From Moraxella osloensis (GTDB taxonomy: Bacteria; Pseudomonadota; Gammaproteobacteria; Pseudomonadales; Moraxellaceae): DNA of 64,000 nucleotides. Below are positions 15,582 through 25,515 of this stretch, one piece after another. The stretch is from positions 124,001-188,000 of the forward strand of contig NZ_CP014234.1 of NCBI RefSeq assembly GCF_001553955.1, given 5' to 3'. A model generated the notes under the pieces. The model saw only the letters and a program-made list of their open reading frames with translations. It searched no databases and was not told where the DNA came from. A program made the translations under genes and the position numbers. Within the stretch, counting starts at the first letter, position 1. Each line of letters opens with the position of its first letter.

Positions 15582-18500
15582 ATGACCGAAATTTTAGCCG
15601 AAAAAACCGTTCAGACCGACACCCAAAACTTACCTGTCATGGCAAAAGACAGCTATTATCTGTCACGCCTTGCCCAACAATTAAAACAAATCAAAGACAA
15701 AGAAAGCGAAGACTATACGTCAAGATTTGACCGCTATCAAAAACAACTCAAACACTCGCAAGAAAGAGTGCAAAGCCGTATCGCCAGTCTGCCAACGATA
15801 CATCTCAACGAAGACTTGCCCGTCAGCCAACAAGCCGATAGACTCATCAAAGCCATCCAAGACCACCAAGTCATCATCGTGGCAGGGGAGACAGGCTCAG
15901 GCAAAACCACCCAATTACCTAAGATTGCCATGCTTGCCGGGCGAGGGGTAACAGGGCAAATCGGACACACACAGCCAAGACGATTAGCGGCGCGTAGTGT
16001 GGCAAATCGCATTGCTGAAGAATTAGGGGAAACGCTTGGACAGACAGTCAGCTTTAAAGTACGTTTTACTGAGCAAGGCTCATCCGATTCCATTGTCAAA
16101 CTGATGACCGACGGTATTTTGCTTGCCGAAATGGCGCATGACAAGTTTTTGAGCCGCTATGATACCATTATCATTGATGAAGCCCACGAGCGCAGTCTTA
16201 ACATCGACTTTATCATGGGTTATCTCAAGCGTCTATTGCCAAAACGTCCCGATTTAAAAGTGATTATCACCTCGGCAACGCTCGACACAGCAAGGTTTAG
16301 CCAGTATTTTTCTAGCGTTGATAGTAAAACCAAAAAAGCGACGCCCGCGCCTGTGTTTGTGGTTGAAGGTCGCAGTTATCCCGTGGAAGTGCGCTACCGT
16401 CCGTTGACGGAGGAGATTGTCACAGGTTCGGATGATGACAGCTTTGATGATGTCGAAGATAACTTGCCGCGAGCGATTACCGCAGCGGTGGAAGAGTGCT
16501 ACCAAGACGCTGCCAGTAAAGGGCATGCTGACCAAGCGGATATTTTGATTTTTGCGGCGACAGAAGCGCAAATTCATGATTTGGCAGATATTTTAAACCA
16601 ATACGCCCCCCGTCATACCCAGATTTTGCCGTTATTTGCCCGTCAAAGTTTTGCCGAGCAGCAGCAGATTTTTCACCCGACAGGCGGCCGTCGCATTATC
16701 ATCGCCACCAACGTTGCTGAAACCGCCTTGACCGTGCCCAATATCCGCTACGTCATTGATTTGGGATTTGCCCGGATGTCACGCTATGACTATCGCTCGC
16801 GGGTACAACGCCTGCCGATTGAAGCGATTAGCCAAGCTGCCGCCAATCAACGAAAAGGTCGCTGTGGTCGTGTCGCGGCGGGCGTGTGTATCCGTTTATA
16901 TTCAGAAGAAGACTTTACCAGCCGTCCTGAGTTTACCGAGCCTGAAATTCTGCGTACCAATTTGGCGTCGGTGATTTTGCAAATGGCAAACTTGGGTCTG
17001 GGCGAGGTAGAAAACTTTGACTTTATCCAGCCACCCGACAATCGACTGGTCAATGATGGGCGTAAACTATTAGAAGAATTGGGTGCGATTGCCACTAAAA
17101 AAACTGAAAATAGCCTAAGCACATCTAATAATAATAGCAAAGGTCAATCCAAACGCCATCCCAATCAACTCACCAAAGTCGGTCAAATGATGGCAAAAAT
17201 GCCCATAGACCCTCGTTTGGCACGTATGCTGATTGCAGGTGAGCAATACGGTTGTTTAAAAGAGCTATTGGTGATTGTATCGGGCTTGTCAGTGCAAGAC
17301 CCTCGAGAACGCCCGAGCGATAAGCAAACCCAAGCCGACCAAAAACACGCATTATTTCGCCAAGCCGACAGCGATTTTTTATTTTATCTCAGTCTTTGGC
17401 AGGCAATTCATGGGGCTTTATTTCAAAGCAGTGGATTTAAAAGCGATGGATTTAAAAGCAGTGATCTTGACCAACAAAAAAATGCAACGCTAGAGGATGA
17501 AGCCACACCAATCGCGCAAAGCCCGTATGAAAACGACAAACTAACCAACAGCCAACGTAAAAGCTTTGCCAAAAAACATTTTTTAAGCTCGCCGCGTTTA
17601 CGTGAATGGCAACAAACCCATAGCCAGTTGCTGCAAATGGTGGATGGGTTAAAATTAACAATCAACCAAGAGCCCGCCAGTTATGTGTCTATTCACCGGG
17701 CATTGCTCACGGGTCTGCTGTCGTTTATTGCCCAAAAAGTCAATGACGTCGACAAAAGCGGCAAGCTAATCAAAGCCAAACGCGGTGAGTATGTCACCGC
17801 GCGTCAGCACAAAGCCAAGATTTTTCCTGCAAGTACCTTGTTTAAGCAAAATCCGCTATGGGTGATGGCGTTTGAGGTGGTTGAGACCTCGCAGGTGTTT
17901 ATGCGTACCGCTGCCAAAATCGAGCCAGAGTGGATATTGGCGATGGCAGGGGATTTGCTCAAATACCATTATTTTGAGCCGCATTGGTCAGCCAAAACGG
18001 GGCACGTCAAGGCATACGCCCAAATCAGCTTGTTTGGTCTGATTGTGGTACACAAACAACTGATGAATTATGAGCGGGTCAACCTTGCCGAGTCTCGAGA
18101 AATCTTTTTGCGAGATGCCTTGGTGTTGGGCAATTTAAATGCCCCATCCACAGGCGATGGTAAAAAGGGCAAATTGCCGCCATTTTTGCAGCATAATATA
18201 GATAAGGTCGCTGATGTCTCGTTGATTGAAGATAAGCTGCGACGGCGAGACTTATTAGTTGATGAAGAGCAATTATACGACTTTTATGCCAAGCGAGTGC
18301 CTGAGCATATCGCTAGTCGCAAAGTATTTGAAGATTGGCGAAAAGAAGTAGAAAAAACGGACCCACAGTTTTTATTTTTTAGTGATAAAGATGTACTTAA
18401 TGAACAAGCACCCGCTACCCAAGCTTTCCCAGAAACGTGGCAACTGGGTAATTTAAAACTACCGCTGTCGTATGTTTTTGACCCGACCAGCGACGATGAT

Positions 18501-19841
18501 GGCGTGACCATTAAAGTCCCGCTCGTTGCCTTACCACAGGTTGATGCGGTTGAATTACTGTGGGGTATTGCAGGGTGGCGCTATGAGCTGGTTTTGCAGC
18601 TATTAAAGACGTTGCCCAAAGATATTCGCCGTCAAATCGTGCCCGTGCCCGATACCGCCAAACAAATTTTTGACATGCTAGAAAAAAACCACCATGGCGG
18701 ATTGCTAAAGCAACTGTGCCAAGCCTTAAACCAGCGCGGCGTGCGTGGGGCAAACAATCAATTTGTAGAGCCAAAAGACTTTAACCCAAGTGAGGTTGAA
18801 ACCTATTTGCAGCCACAAATTGCGCTGGTCGATGACAAAAACCGCCTGATTGAAAAAGGGCGAGATATTGACGCATTAAAACTGCGTCATCAAGTCACCA
18901 CAAGTCAGGCTGTAGCCAGTGGCAAAGGCGTACATAGCGAGTTTCCCGAGCATTTTAACTTTATGCAAAACCGCCACAGTGCAGGCGTGATGATCAAGCA
19001 GTTTTCGGCACTGGTTGCCGATGGACAGCCGAGCTATAGCGATAAAAAGGCTGTGTCTATTCAGCAATTTACCGATGTCAGTGTGGCACTCAACAAACAC
19101 CGTCAAGGCTTGCTTGCTTTAATCGGCAATGAATTAGGCGCAAAAGCCCGACAGCTTACCAGCCAAATTGATAAAAACTTTAAACTTGCCTTTGCGCCGC
19201 TTGGTGAGCTTGATAGACTCAAAGATTTGCTGATTCATGCTACGCTTGATGCCACTTTTGAAAAATTTGTTGCAGAGTTTGACCATGAAAAATTCACGGC
19301 AGGGATTCATGATAAAGAGTTGGTGATTGCCATCAATCAGTTGCCTTTGACGTTGGATGAATTTAACCAAGCCAAAGCCGTGGTGCTTGCCAATTTCTTG
19401 AGCGTTGGGCAAAGTGTACTAGCCCAGCTAAAATCGGTGTATGAGCAGTGGCAGCAAGTTCGCCAAAAACTGCTACTACTAGACCGTGATATTTTTGAAG
19501 AAAGTATCGAGGATATCGAAGACCAACTCGATGATTTGAGTTTGTCGGACTTTGTGTATCGCATGAGTTATCAAGATTGGCAGCAATATCCGCGTTATCT
19601 GCAGGCGTTGTTGGTGCGACTCGATAGGCTTGAGCACAATTTGGATGCCGATCTTGATGCCGTGTATCAACTTGATAAACACATGGAAAGGCTATCTGTT
19701 AAGGGTAATGATGAGACAATTATGCCGTATCGTTGGTTGGTTGAGGAGTTTCGGATTCAGCTGTTTGCCCAGCCGATGAAAACCCGCGTACCTGTGTCGG
19801 ATAAACGCCTAGAAAAATTGTGGGATGAGTTGAATGGTTAA
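15582..19841 (+). CDS. hrpA: ATP-dependent RNA helicase HrpA (DEAH box)
   Basis: A 1419-residue DEAH/RHA helicase. Walker A GETGSGKTT is at 102-110, DEAHERSLN at 200-208 and SATLD soon after. Motif VI QRKGRCGRVAAG is in the second RecA domain, followed by the helicase-associated domains and the long C-terminal region (DUF3418) typical of bacterial HrpA. In E. coli HrpA acts in mRNA processing and in rescuing stalled or collided ribosomes. It is slightly longer than the E. coli protein (about 1300). Low-complexity inserts account for some of this: around residue 510 (Ser/Asn-rich) and around 615-625, where GFKSDGFKSS is an in-frame short repeat. It is divergent from the ParA operon. Confidence 0.95.
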   Translation: MTEILAEKTVQTDTQNLPVMAKDSYYLSRLAQQLKQIKDKESEDYTSRFDRYQKQLKHSQERVQSRIASLPTIHLNEDLPVSQQADRLIKAIQDHQVIIVAGETGSGKTTQLPKIAMLAGRGVTGQIGHTQPRRLAARSVANRIAEELGETLGQTVSFKVRFTEQGSSDSIVKLMTDGILLAEMAHDKFLSRYDTIIIDEAHERSLNIDFIMGYLKRLLPKRPDLKVIITSATLDTARFSQYFSSVDSKTKKATPAPVFVVEGRSYPVEVRYRPLTEEIVTGSDDDSFDDVEDNLPRAITAAVEECYQDAASKGHADQADILIFAATEAQIHDLADILNQYAPRHTQILPLFARQSFAEQQQIFHPTGGRRIIIATNVAETALTVPNIRYVIDLGFARMSRYDYRSRVQRLPIEAISQAAANQRKGRCGRVAAGVCIRLYSEEDFTSRPEFTEPEILRTNLASVILQMANLGLGEVENFDFIQPPDNRLVNDGRKLLEELGAIATKKTENSLSTSNNNSKGQSKRHPNQLTKVGQMMAKMPIDPRLARMLIAGEQYGCLKELLVIVSGLSVQDPRERPSDKQTQADQKHALFRQADSDFLFYLSLWQAIHGALFQSSGFKSDGFKSSDLDQQKNATLEDEATPIAQSPYENDKLTNSQRKSFAKKHFLSSPRLREWQQTHSQLLQMVDGLKLTINQEPASYVSIHRALLTGLLSFIAQKVNDVDKSGKLIKAKRGEYVTARQHKAKIFPASTLFKQNPLWVMAFEVVETSQVFMRTAAKIEPEWILAMAGDLLKYHYFEPHWSAKTGHVKAYAQISLFGLIVVHKQLMNYERVNLAESREIFLRDALVLGNLNAPSTGDGKKGKLPPFLQHNIDKVADVSLIEDKLRRRDLLVDEEQLYDFYAKRVPEHIASRKVFEDWRKEVEKTDPQFLFFSDKDVLNEQAPATQAFPETWQLGNLKLPLSYVFDPTSDDDGVTIKVPLVALPQVDAVELLWGIAGWRYELVLQLLKTLPKDIRRQIVPVPDTAKQIFDMLEKNHHGGLLKQLCQALNQRGVRGANNQFVEPKDFNPSEVETYLQPQIALVDDKNRLIEKGRDIDALKLRHQVTTSQAVASGKGVHSEFPEHFNFMQNRHSAGVMIKQFSALVADGQPSYSDKKAVSIQQFTDVSVALNKHRQGLLALIGNELGAKARQLTSQIDKNFKLAFAPLGELDRLKDLLIHATLDATFEKFVAEFDHEKFTAGIHDKELVIAINQLPLTLDEFNQAKAVVLANFLSVGQSVLAQLKSVYEQWQQVRQKLLLLDRDIFEESIEDIEDQLDDLSLSDFVYRMSYQDWQQYPRYLQALLVRLDRLEHNLDADLDAVYQLDKHMERLSVKGNDETIMPYRWLVEEFRIQLFAQPMKTRVPVSDKRLEKLWDELNG

Positions 19842-19843
19842 CA

Positions 19844-19875
19844 AAAAAATCCGTCAAAATTTGGCGGATTTTTTA
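19844..19875 (+). terminator. Rho-independent terminator after hrpA
   Basis: Hairpin AAATCCG...CGGATTT with an internal G-T pair, followed by T6. It starts two bases after the hrpA stop codon. Confidence 0.82.
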
Positions 19876-20108
19876 TAAAATATTGATTTAAAATAGTTTT
19901 TCTAAACTTTGTTTGAACTAAAATCATGATCAATAGTGTTTTTTGCAGGGTATGGCTTATATTGAATAGTCATGATGGGGAGTGCGGCAGTTGGTAGGGA
20001 TTTTTACAAACAATAGATTATCAACAATAGATTGATTTTTTTAGCATTTGAAATTTTTACCTATACCTATACAGTTAATTTGAGCCGATGAAAAATTAAA
20101 AAGTTGAT

Positions 20109-20137
20109 TTGGTAAAAACAGCAAAACCTAGTAAAAT
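20109..20137 (+). promoter_or_regulatory. Candidate rimO promoter
   Basis: TTGGTA (20109-20114), 17-base spacer, TAAAAT (20132-20137), 32 bases before the rimO ATG. The -10 is 5/6 to consensus and the -35 is weaker. Confidence 0.42.
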
Positions 20138-20169
20138 AGTCAGATTAAATTATTTTCAAAGTGAAAGTC

Positions 20170-21657
20170 ATGCCAAGCCAACCGCAAGTTTTTAATCCCC
20201 AGTCTACCAATAAACCTGCCACCCATCATCAAGCCAACCACAACGAAAACCGTACTGTAGGTCAAAGCGCCAGCCAAACGGCGCACCAACTGGCTCAAGA
20301 TATAGTAGCGACAAAAGCGCCTAAGATTGGTTTTGTATCGCTTGGCTGCCCCAAAGCCTTGGTGGATAGCGAGCGCATTATCACCGAGCTTAGCCGTGAT
20401 GGCTACCAAGTCGCCAGTGACTATGATGGCGCAGATTTGGTGGTGGTCAATACTTGCGGCTTTATCGAATCTGCGGTGCAAGAATCGCTTGATGCCATTG
20501 GTGAGGCGATTACCAAAAACGGCAAGGTGATTGTCACCGGCTGCCTTGGCAAAGATGCCGAAAAAATCAAAACCATGCACCCAGCCGTGCTTGCGGTGAC
20601 TGGCGCACATGCCTATGAAGAAGTCGTCAATGCCGTGTCGCATTATGTGCCAAAACCCGCACCATCAAAAACTTACGACCCAAAAATTGACCTAATCAAT
20701 GATGCGGGCATTAAGCTTACGCCAAAACATTATGCGTATGTCAAAATATCCGAAGGCTGTAACCACCGTTGCACATTTTGTATTATCCCAAGCTTTCGTG
20801 GTGACCTCGTTAGTCGCCCGATTGACAGTATCATGACTGAAGCGGCTGCGCTCAAAAACGCAGGCGTCAAAGAGCTATTAATCATCTCGCAAGATACCTC
20901 AGCCTATGGGGTAGATCTTAAATATAAAACCAGTTTTTGGAATGGCATGCCCATCAAATCCAAATTTTACGATATGTGCGAGGCACTCAATCGACTGGGC
21001 ATTTGGGTGCGTTTGCATTACATCTATCCTTACCCGCATGTCGATGCTGTGGTGAAACTGATGAGTGAAGACAAGCTACTGCCATACCTTGATATCCCAT
21101 TCCAACATGCCAGCCCCAATGTGCTCAAAGCCATGAAGCGCCCCGCGCATAGCGAAAACGTACTGGAGCGCATCAAAACTTGGCGCTCGATTTGCCCCGA
21201 TATTGTCATTCGCTCTACCTTCGTGGTGGGTTTCCCTGGCGAGACGGAAGAAGATTTTGAATATTTGCTTGACTGGCTCAAAGAGGCGCGATTAGACAGG
21301 GTAGGGGCGTTTACCTATTCAGAAATAGAAGGCGCGGCGGCAAACGACTTGCCGAACCCTGTGCCAGAAGCTATCAAACAACAACGCTATGAACGACTGA
21401 TGGCGCTACAGCAACAAATCAGTGCCGAAAAACTGGCTGAGAAAGTCGGTAAAACCTTAAAAGTGCTGGTGGATGAGATTGATGAAGAAGAAAATATCGC
21501 CATTTGCCGTAGCTATGCCGATGCGCCAGAAATTGACGGCCACGTGTATGTAGATAATATTGATGCATCGGTTAAAGTCGGTGAATTTTTGACCGTCACC
21601 ATTGATGAAGCCAATGAGTATGACCTTTTTGCCAGTTTTACCGCTGAACTGTTATAA
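20170..21657 (+). CDS. rimO: Ribosomal protein S12 methylthiotransferase RimO
   Basis: A 495-residue radical-SAM enzyme that adds a methylthio group to a conserved aspartate of ribosomal protein S12. The UPF0004 domain begins [17 protein letters not shown] near residue 52. The radical-SAM cysteines are C197, C201 and C204 in [19 protein letters not shown] domain ends the protein ([17 protein letters not shown] and GEFLTVTI). I take the ATG at 20170; a GTG three codons earlier is an alternative. The first ~50 residues are a Gln/Asn/His-rich extension absent from the 441-residue E. coli protein and probably disordered. Confidence 0.94.
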   Translation: MPSQPQVFNPQSTNKPATHHQANHNENRTVGQSASQTAHQLAQDIVATKAPKIGFVSLGCPKALVDSERIITELSRDGYQVASDYDGADLVVVNTCGFIESAVQESLDAIGEAITKNGKVIVTGCLGKDAEKIKTMHPAVLAVTGAHAYEEVVNAVSHYVPKPAPSKTYDPKIDLINDAGIKLTPKHYAYVKISEGCNHRCTFCIIPSFRGDLVSRPIDSIMTEAAALKNAGVKELLIISQDTSAYGVDLKYKTSFWNGMPIKSKFYDMCEALNRLGIWVRLHYIYPYPHVDAVVKLMSEDKLLPYLDIPFQHASPNVLKAMKRPAHSENVLERIKTWRSICPDIVIRSTFVVGFPGETEEDFEYLLDWLKEARLDRVGAFTYSEIEGAAANDLPNPVPEAIKQQRYERLMALQQQISAEKLAEKVGKTLKVLVDEIDEEENIAICRSYADAPEIDGHVYVDNIDASVKVGEFLTVTIDEANEYDLFASFTAELL

Positions 21658-21671
21658 GGATAAGGATTGTC

Positions 21672-22016
21672 ATGTCTCAATCAATGATAGCGTATAGTCT
21701 TTTAGCGATTGCGATTATTAGTGAAGTGACTGGTTCAACTTTTTTGGCGAAATCAGAGGGGTTTAGCAAACACTTGCCCACTATCACCACCATGATTTGT
21801 TTTGGCATTGCTTATTATCTTCTTTCACAAGTTATCAAAATCATACCACTGGGGGTTGCTTATGCCATTTGGTCAGGGGTAGGTATTGTGTTGACCGCTA
21901 TCATTGGGTACTTTATTTTGGGTAATAAACTGGATTTACCCGCCATCGCGGGAATGAGTCTAATTGTATTGGGGGTGATTGTTATTAATCTGTTTTCTCA
22001 TTCAGCCACGCATTAG
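21672..22016 (+). CDS. Small multidrug resistance (SMR) family transporter
   Basis: A 114-residue protein with four hydrophobic helices, the size and layout of EmrE/QacE-type dimeric drug/proton antiporters. The essential membrane-embedded glutamate is E18 in IISEVTGSTFLAKSEGF, matching E14 of EmrE. The motif GVAYAIWSGVGIV is also standard. Likely substrates are quaternary ammonium compounds or, as in some SMR proteins, guanidinium or polyamines; the sequence alone does not decide. It lies 14 bases after rimO and is probably co-transcribed. Confidence 0.9.
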   Translation: MSQSMIAYSLLAIAIISEVTGSTFLAKSEGFSKHLPTITTMICFGIAYYLLSQVIKIIPLGVAYAIWSGVGIVLTAIIGYFILGNKLDLPAIAGMSLIVLGVIVINLFSHSATH

Positions 22017-22214
22017 TCACGTTTTAATAATCCACACATTAATATAGTACCTTAACAGTTTAATGGCTAAAGCTGACTGAATTTTCAAGGTGAGAGCAGG
22101 GTAAAAATTAAAATGACTGTTGAAATTATCTTTACACTATCTAAAAACCGTTAATTTTGTTAAAATTTCGCCATTTGCATTATTTGCTATCCAACAGCCA
22201 ACAAGAGGTCAACC

Positions 22215-22943
22215 ATGTCTGATAAAGCTCCCCGTTACCAACGTATTTTGCTCAAACTCTCTGGCGAGGCCTTGGCAGGCAAAAATGATATGGGGATTGA
22301 TTCAGGCGTGTTAGACAACATGAGTCTTGCGATTGCGCACTTGGTAGGATTGGGTGTGCAAGTGGGTATCGTGGTCGGTGGTGGCAACTTGTATCGTGGC
22401 GCTGCGCTACAAAAACAAGGCTTGGTAGGTCGTGTCACAGGCGACCAAATGGGTATGCTTGCAACCGTGATGAATGGCTTGGCGATGCGTGACGCCTTGG
22501 AGCGCCGTAATATCAAATGCCGTTTGATGTCAGCCTTACCAATTGGCGAAGTGACTGAAAACTACAGTAGCCGCAACGCTATTCGCTATTTACAGAACAA
22601 TGAAGTGTGCGTGTTTGTCGCAGGTACCGGCAATCCATTTTTCACCACAGATACCGCAGCGTGTTTACGTGGCATCGAGATTGAAGCCAATTTAATCCTA
22701 AAAGCCACCAAAGTCGATGGCGTGTATAACAAAGACCCAAACACCCATGAGGATGCCGTCAAATACGACGAACTCACCTTTGACCAAGTGCTAGATCAAA
22801 AATTGGGGGTGATGGATTTGACTGCAATTGCGTTACTGCGTGAGCATAACGTACCGCTGCAAGTATTTGATATGGCAAAACCCAACGCGCTACTTCATGT
22901 GGTGATGGGCGAGTCAGAAGGCACCAAAGTTATCAATCACTAA
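22215..22943 (+). CDS. pyrH: UMP kinase
   Basis: A 242-residue amino-acid-kinase-fold enzyme that phosphorylates UMP to [12 protein letters not shown] near residue 14, GGGNLYRGA near 54, [13 protein letters not shown] near 140 and [14 protein letters not shown] near 162 are typical. It starts the pyrH-frr-uppS-cdsA-dxr-rseP-bamA order found across gammaproteobacteria. rpsB and tsf, which usually precede it, are not here. The upstream AACAAGAGGTC supplies the ribosome binding site. Confidence 0.96.
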   Translation: MSDKAPRYQRILLKLSGEALAGKNDMGIDSGVLDNMSLAIAHLVGLGVQVGIVVGGGNLYRGAALQKQGLVGRVTGDQMGMLATVMNGLAMRDALERRNIKCRLMSALPIGEVTENYSSRNAIRYLQNNEVCVFVAGTGNPFFTTDTAACLRGIEIEANLILKATKVDGVYNKDPNTHEDAVKYDELTFDQVLDQKLGVMDLTAIALLREHNVPLQVFDMAKPNALLHVVMGESEGTKVINH

Positions 22944-22968
22944 AATAGTTTATATACTAAAATAGTTT
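22939..22968 (+). repeat. 17-bp-period direct repeat at the pyrH stop
   Basis: ACTAAAATAGTTT occurs at 22939-22951 and 22956-22968. The first copy contains the pyrH TAA stop. The period matches the wrbA junction repeat. Confidence 0.8.
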
Positions 22969-23004
22969 CTAAATTTGACATACAGAGTTTTAAAAGGATA
23001 CAAC

Positions 23005-23559
23005 ATGATTAACGATATTAAAAAACAAGGCGAAGACAAAATGAAAAAGGCGATTGAAGCCTTAGAAAATGCCTTTAGCAAATTACGTACAGGCCGTGCC
23101 CATCCTGGTATTTTGCAGGGTGTGATGGTGTCTTACTATGGTTCTGAGATGCCACTTAATCAAGTGGCGAGCATCAACGTTGAAGACTCGCGTACCCTGT
23201 TAGTGCAGCCTTTTGACCGTAGCATGGTGCAGGCAGTCGACAAAGCAATTCGTGAATCAGATTTGGGTCTCAACCCAATGAGCGCAGAAGTGATTCGGGT
23301 ACCGCTACCCGCATTGACGGAAGAAACCCGTAAAGACATGCAAAAGTTGGCACGTCATGAAGCCGAAGAGCGCCGTGTATCTGTGCGTAATGCCCGCCGT
23401 GATGCCAATAATGCCTTAAAAGCCTTGGTAAAAGACAAGCAAATCTCAGAAGACGATGAACGCCGCGCCAATGACGACATCCAAAAAATGACTGATAAAT
23501 ACATTGATAGCATTGATAAAATGCTCTCTAGCAAAGAAGCAGAATTAATGGCCGTTTAA
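23005..23559 (+). CDS. frr: Ribosome recycling factor
   Basis: A 184-residue protein that splits the post-termination ribosome with EF-G. The opening [20 protein letters not shown] and [12 protein letters not shown] are standard, as is [21 protein letters not shown] near the C-terminus. The frame is open 10 codons earlier, but the ATG at 23005 follows AAAAGGATA and matches the family length (185). It lies 61 bases after pyrH. Confidence 0.96.
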   Translation: MINDIKKQGEDKMKKAIEALENAFSKLRTGRAHPGILQGVMVSYYGSEMPLNQVASINVEDSRTLLVQPFDRSMVQAVDKAIRESDLGLNPMSAEVIRVPLPALTEETRKDMQKLARHEAEERRVSVRNARRDANNALKALVKDKQISEDDERRANDDIQKMTDKYIDSIDKMLSSKEAELMAV

Positions 23560-23603
23560 TCGTTATTTATCCAACAAAAGAACTAATTCATAAGAAGTAG
23601 GTC

Positions 23604-24344
23604 ATGGTTGAGTCAAAGGCAGCAATGCCACAACATATTGCCATCATTATGGATGGCAATAACCGATATGCCAAAGCACATGGGCTACCAACCGGTGGCG
23701 GGCATATTGCCGGCAAAGATAATTTAGACCCTTTGGTTGAGCATTGCATGGATATTGGTATACGTGCGTTGACGGTATTTGCTTTTTCTAGCGAAAATTG
23801 GCAGCGCCCAGCCAATGAAGTGGCGCTATTGATGAAGCTACTGGAGCAAACCGTCCATGACCAATTACCGCGGATGCTGCGCCATCAAATTTCTTTGCGC
23901 TTTATCGGTGACAGGAGTACCTTAACGCCGCATTTACGCGCGATTATGCAAGATGCAGAAGAGCAAACTGCCCATTTTACTAAAATGAGTTTGGTGATTG
24001 CTATCAGCTACGGCGGTCAATGGGACATCGTCAATGCCTGCCGCCAAGTCGCCAAACAAGTGGCACAAGGCGCGCTTACTGCTGATGCCATTACCCAAGA
24101 CGATTTTGCACGTCACCTGTCGCTATCGGATTTACCAGCCGTTGATATGTTAATCCGTACGGGGGGTGATTACCGTATTTCTAATTTTTTACTGTGGCAA
24201 TGTGCGTATGCTGAGTTATTTTTTACCGAAACGCTTTGGCCAGATTTCAAGGCGGCTGAATTAGACCAAATGATTGATATTTTCATGGGTCGTGAGCGTC
24301 GATTTGGTAAGACCAGCGAGCAATTATTAGGTTTGGGCTTTTAA
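23604..24344 (+). CDS. uppS: Undecaprenyl diphosphate synthase (cis-prenyltransferase)
   Basis: A 246-residue enzyme that extends farnesyl diphosphate with isopentenyl units to the C55 lipid carrier for peptidoglycan and polysaccharides. IAIIMDGNNRYAK contains the catalytic D17; most relatives have NRW where this has NRY. FAFSSENWQRP and RTGGDYRISNFLLWQCAYAE also fit the family. It lies between frr and cdsA with short gaps. Confidence 0.95.
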   Translation: MVESKAAMPQHIAIIMDGNNRYAKAHGLPTGGGHIAGKDNLDPLVEHCMDIGIRALTVFAFSSENWQRPANEVALLMKLLEQTVHDQLPRMLRHQISLRFIGDRSTLTPHLRAIMQDAEEQTAHFTKMSLVIAISYGGQWDIVNACRQVAKQVAQGALTADAITQDDFARHLSLSDLPAVDMLIRTGGDYRISNFLLWQCAYAELFFTETLWPDFKAAELDQMIDIFMGRERRFGKTSEQLLGLGF

Positions 24345-24363
24345 TTAATCAATAGGAATTGTC

Positions 24364-25251
24364 ATGTGGGAACGCATTAGAACCGCCATTATTTTGTTAG
24401 TGATTGTTGGCGTTGCGATGTTTGCTACCCGCGAGCCTATTTTGATGTTGCCGCTATTGTTAGTCGGTGCAGGTTTTGGGGCTTTTGAGTGGTCAAAGCT
24501 CATGCCGTCACTTGAACAAAATCCCGACAGTTATGTACCGCCTACCACCCAAATTCCCACCAAACCTGCCAAACCAATTGATTATATGTATACCCTTGTG
24601 ATGTTAGGGATTGTCAGTGTGTTATTGGTGATGGCAAAGCTAACTGGCAGCATAGCCTCTTGGGTGTTTTTTTGGCTGGTCGCGGCGCTGATTTGGTCGG
24701 TAGCGATTGGCTGGATTCGCCGTTATCCCAACAATACGCAAGCTTGGTATGGTAAGCATTTGTACATCATCGGTATGATTGTACTGTCATCTGCCATTAC
24801 TGCGATGTACTATCTGTGGTCAATTTCAGCTTGGTGGCTGCTATATGTGTTTGTATTGGTGTGGTGCGCCGATAGCGGCGCTTATTTTGTCGGACGAAAA
24901 ATTGGTAGACGCAAGATGTCCCCACACGTCTCACCCAATAAAAGTGTGGAAGGCTTATTAGGTGGACTTGCTACAGGCACGCTTGTGGTGATTGGCGTCT
25001 CTTTTGGGTTGTTAAACGATTGGTCGATGCTGGCCATTGGCGTGTTTTTGCTCTTATCGCTGATCACTATCATCATGTCCGTGTTCGGTGATTTATTTGA
25101 AAGTATGCTAAAGCGCCATGCAGGCGTCAAAGATGCCGGGGCATTGTTGCCAGGACATGGGGGCATTCTTGATCGTATTGATTCGCAGCTTTCAGCCGTG
25201 CCAATTTTTGCGTTGGGGTTTTGGGCGATGAAATTTTACGGCTTAATTTAA
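24364..25251 (+). CDS. cdsA: Phosphatidate cytidylyltransferase
   Basis: A 295-residue inner-membrane enzyme that makes CDP-diacylglycerol from phosphatidate and CTP. It has about eight hydrophobic segments. The C-terminal signature (SMLKRHAGVKDAGALLPGHG, then GILDRIDS) and WCADSGAYFVGRKIGRRK in the middle are typical. AGGAATTGTC precedes the ATG. It is 19 bases from uppS. Confidence 0.95.
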   Translation: MWERIRTAIILLVIVGVAMFATREPILMLPLLLVGAGFGAFEWSKLMPSLEQNPDSYVPPTTQIPTKPAKPIDYMYTLVMLGIVSVLLVMAKLTGSIASWVFFWLVAALIWSVAIGWIRRYPNNTQAWYGKHLYIIGMIVLSSAITAMYYLWSISAWWLLYVFVLVWCADSGAYFVGRKIGRRKMSPHVSPNKSVEGLLGGLATGTLVVIGVSFGLLNDWSMLAIGVFLLLSLITIIMSVFGDLFESMLKRHAGVKDAGALLPGHGGILDRIDSQLSAVPIFALGFWAMKFYGLI

Positions 25252-25293
25252 TGCTACATTGCGTTTATTTTTCAAAAATTTTCACATCTGCTT

Positions 25294-25344
25294 AATATTA
25301 ATTTGTTCAATTCCAATCTAGCCAATATCAATTTGTTTAATTCA
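25294..25344 (+). repeat. Imperfect 21-bp direct repeat between cdsA and dxr
   Basis: AATATTAATTTGTTCAATTC at 25294 recurs as AATATCAATTTGTTTAATTC at 25324, a 30-base period with two mismatches. It lies in the 264-base gap between cdsA and dxr. Otherwise that gap shows only a weak extended A/T region and no gene. Confidence 0.7.
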
Positions 25345-25515
25345 CTAATCAATGCAAGCTTGTGTTTCATCCAATCTTTTTTGCGCAACTGCTTGTTGAT
25401 TGCTGCTTAAAAATCTTCTCGCGTGTTAATATGCTTATCACAGTGGCAATTTGCCGCTGTAAACGTAAAATGTTAGGTTTAACCGCCGTCTGCCCCAACT
25501 TACTAGGTCATTGTA

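Larger units (their letters stand above)
19842..20169. other. Intergenic stretch between hrpA and rimO
   Basis: About 330 bases with no convincing gene. It holds the hrpA terminator at its left end and a rimO promoter candidate at its right end. The middle is AT-rich with short repeated words (CAATAGATT twice; CCTATA twice) but nothing I can interpret. Confidence 0.6.
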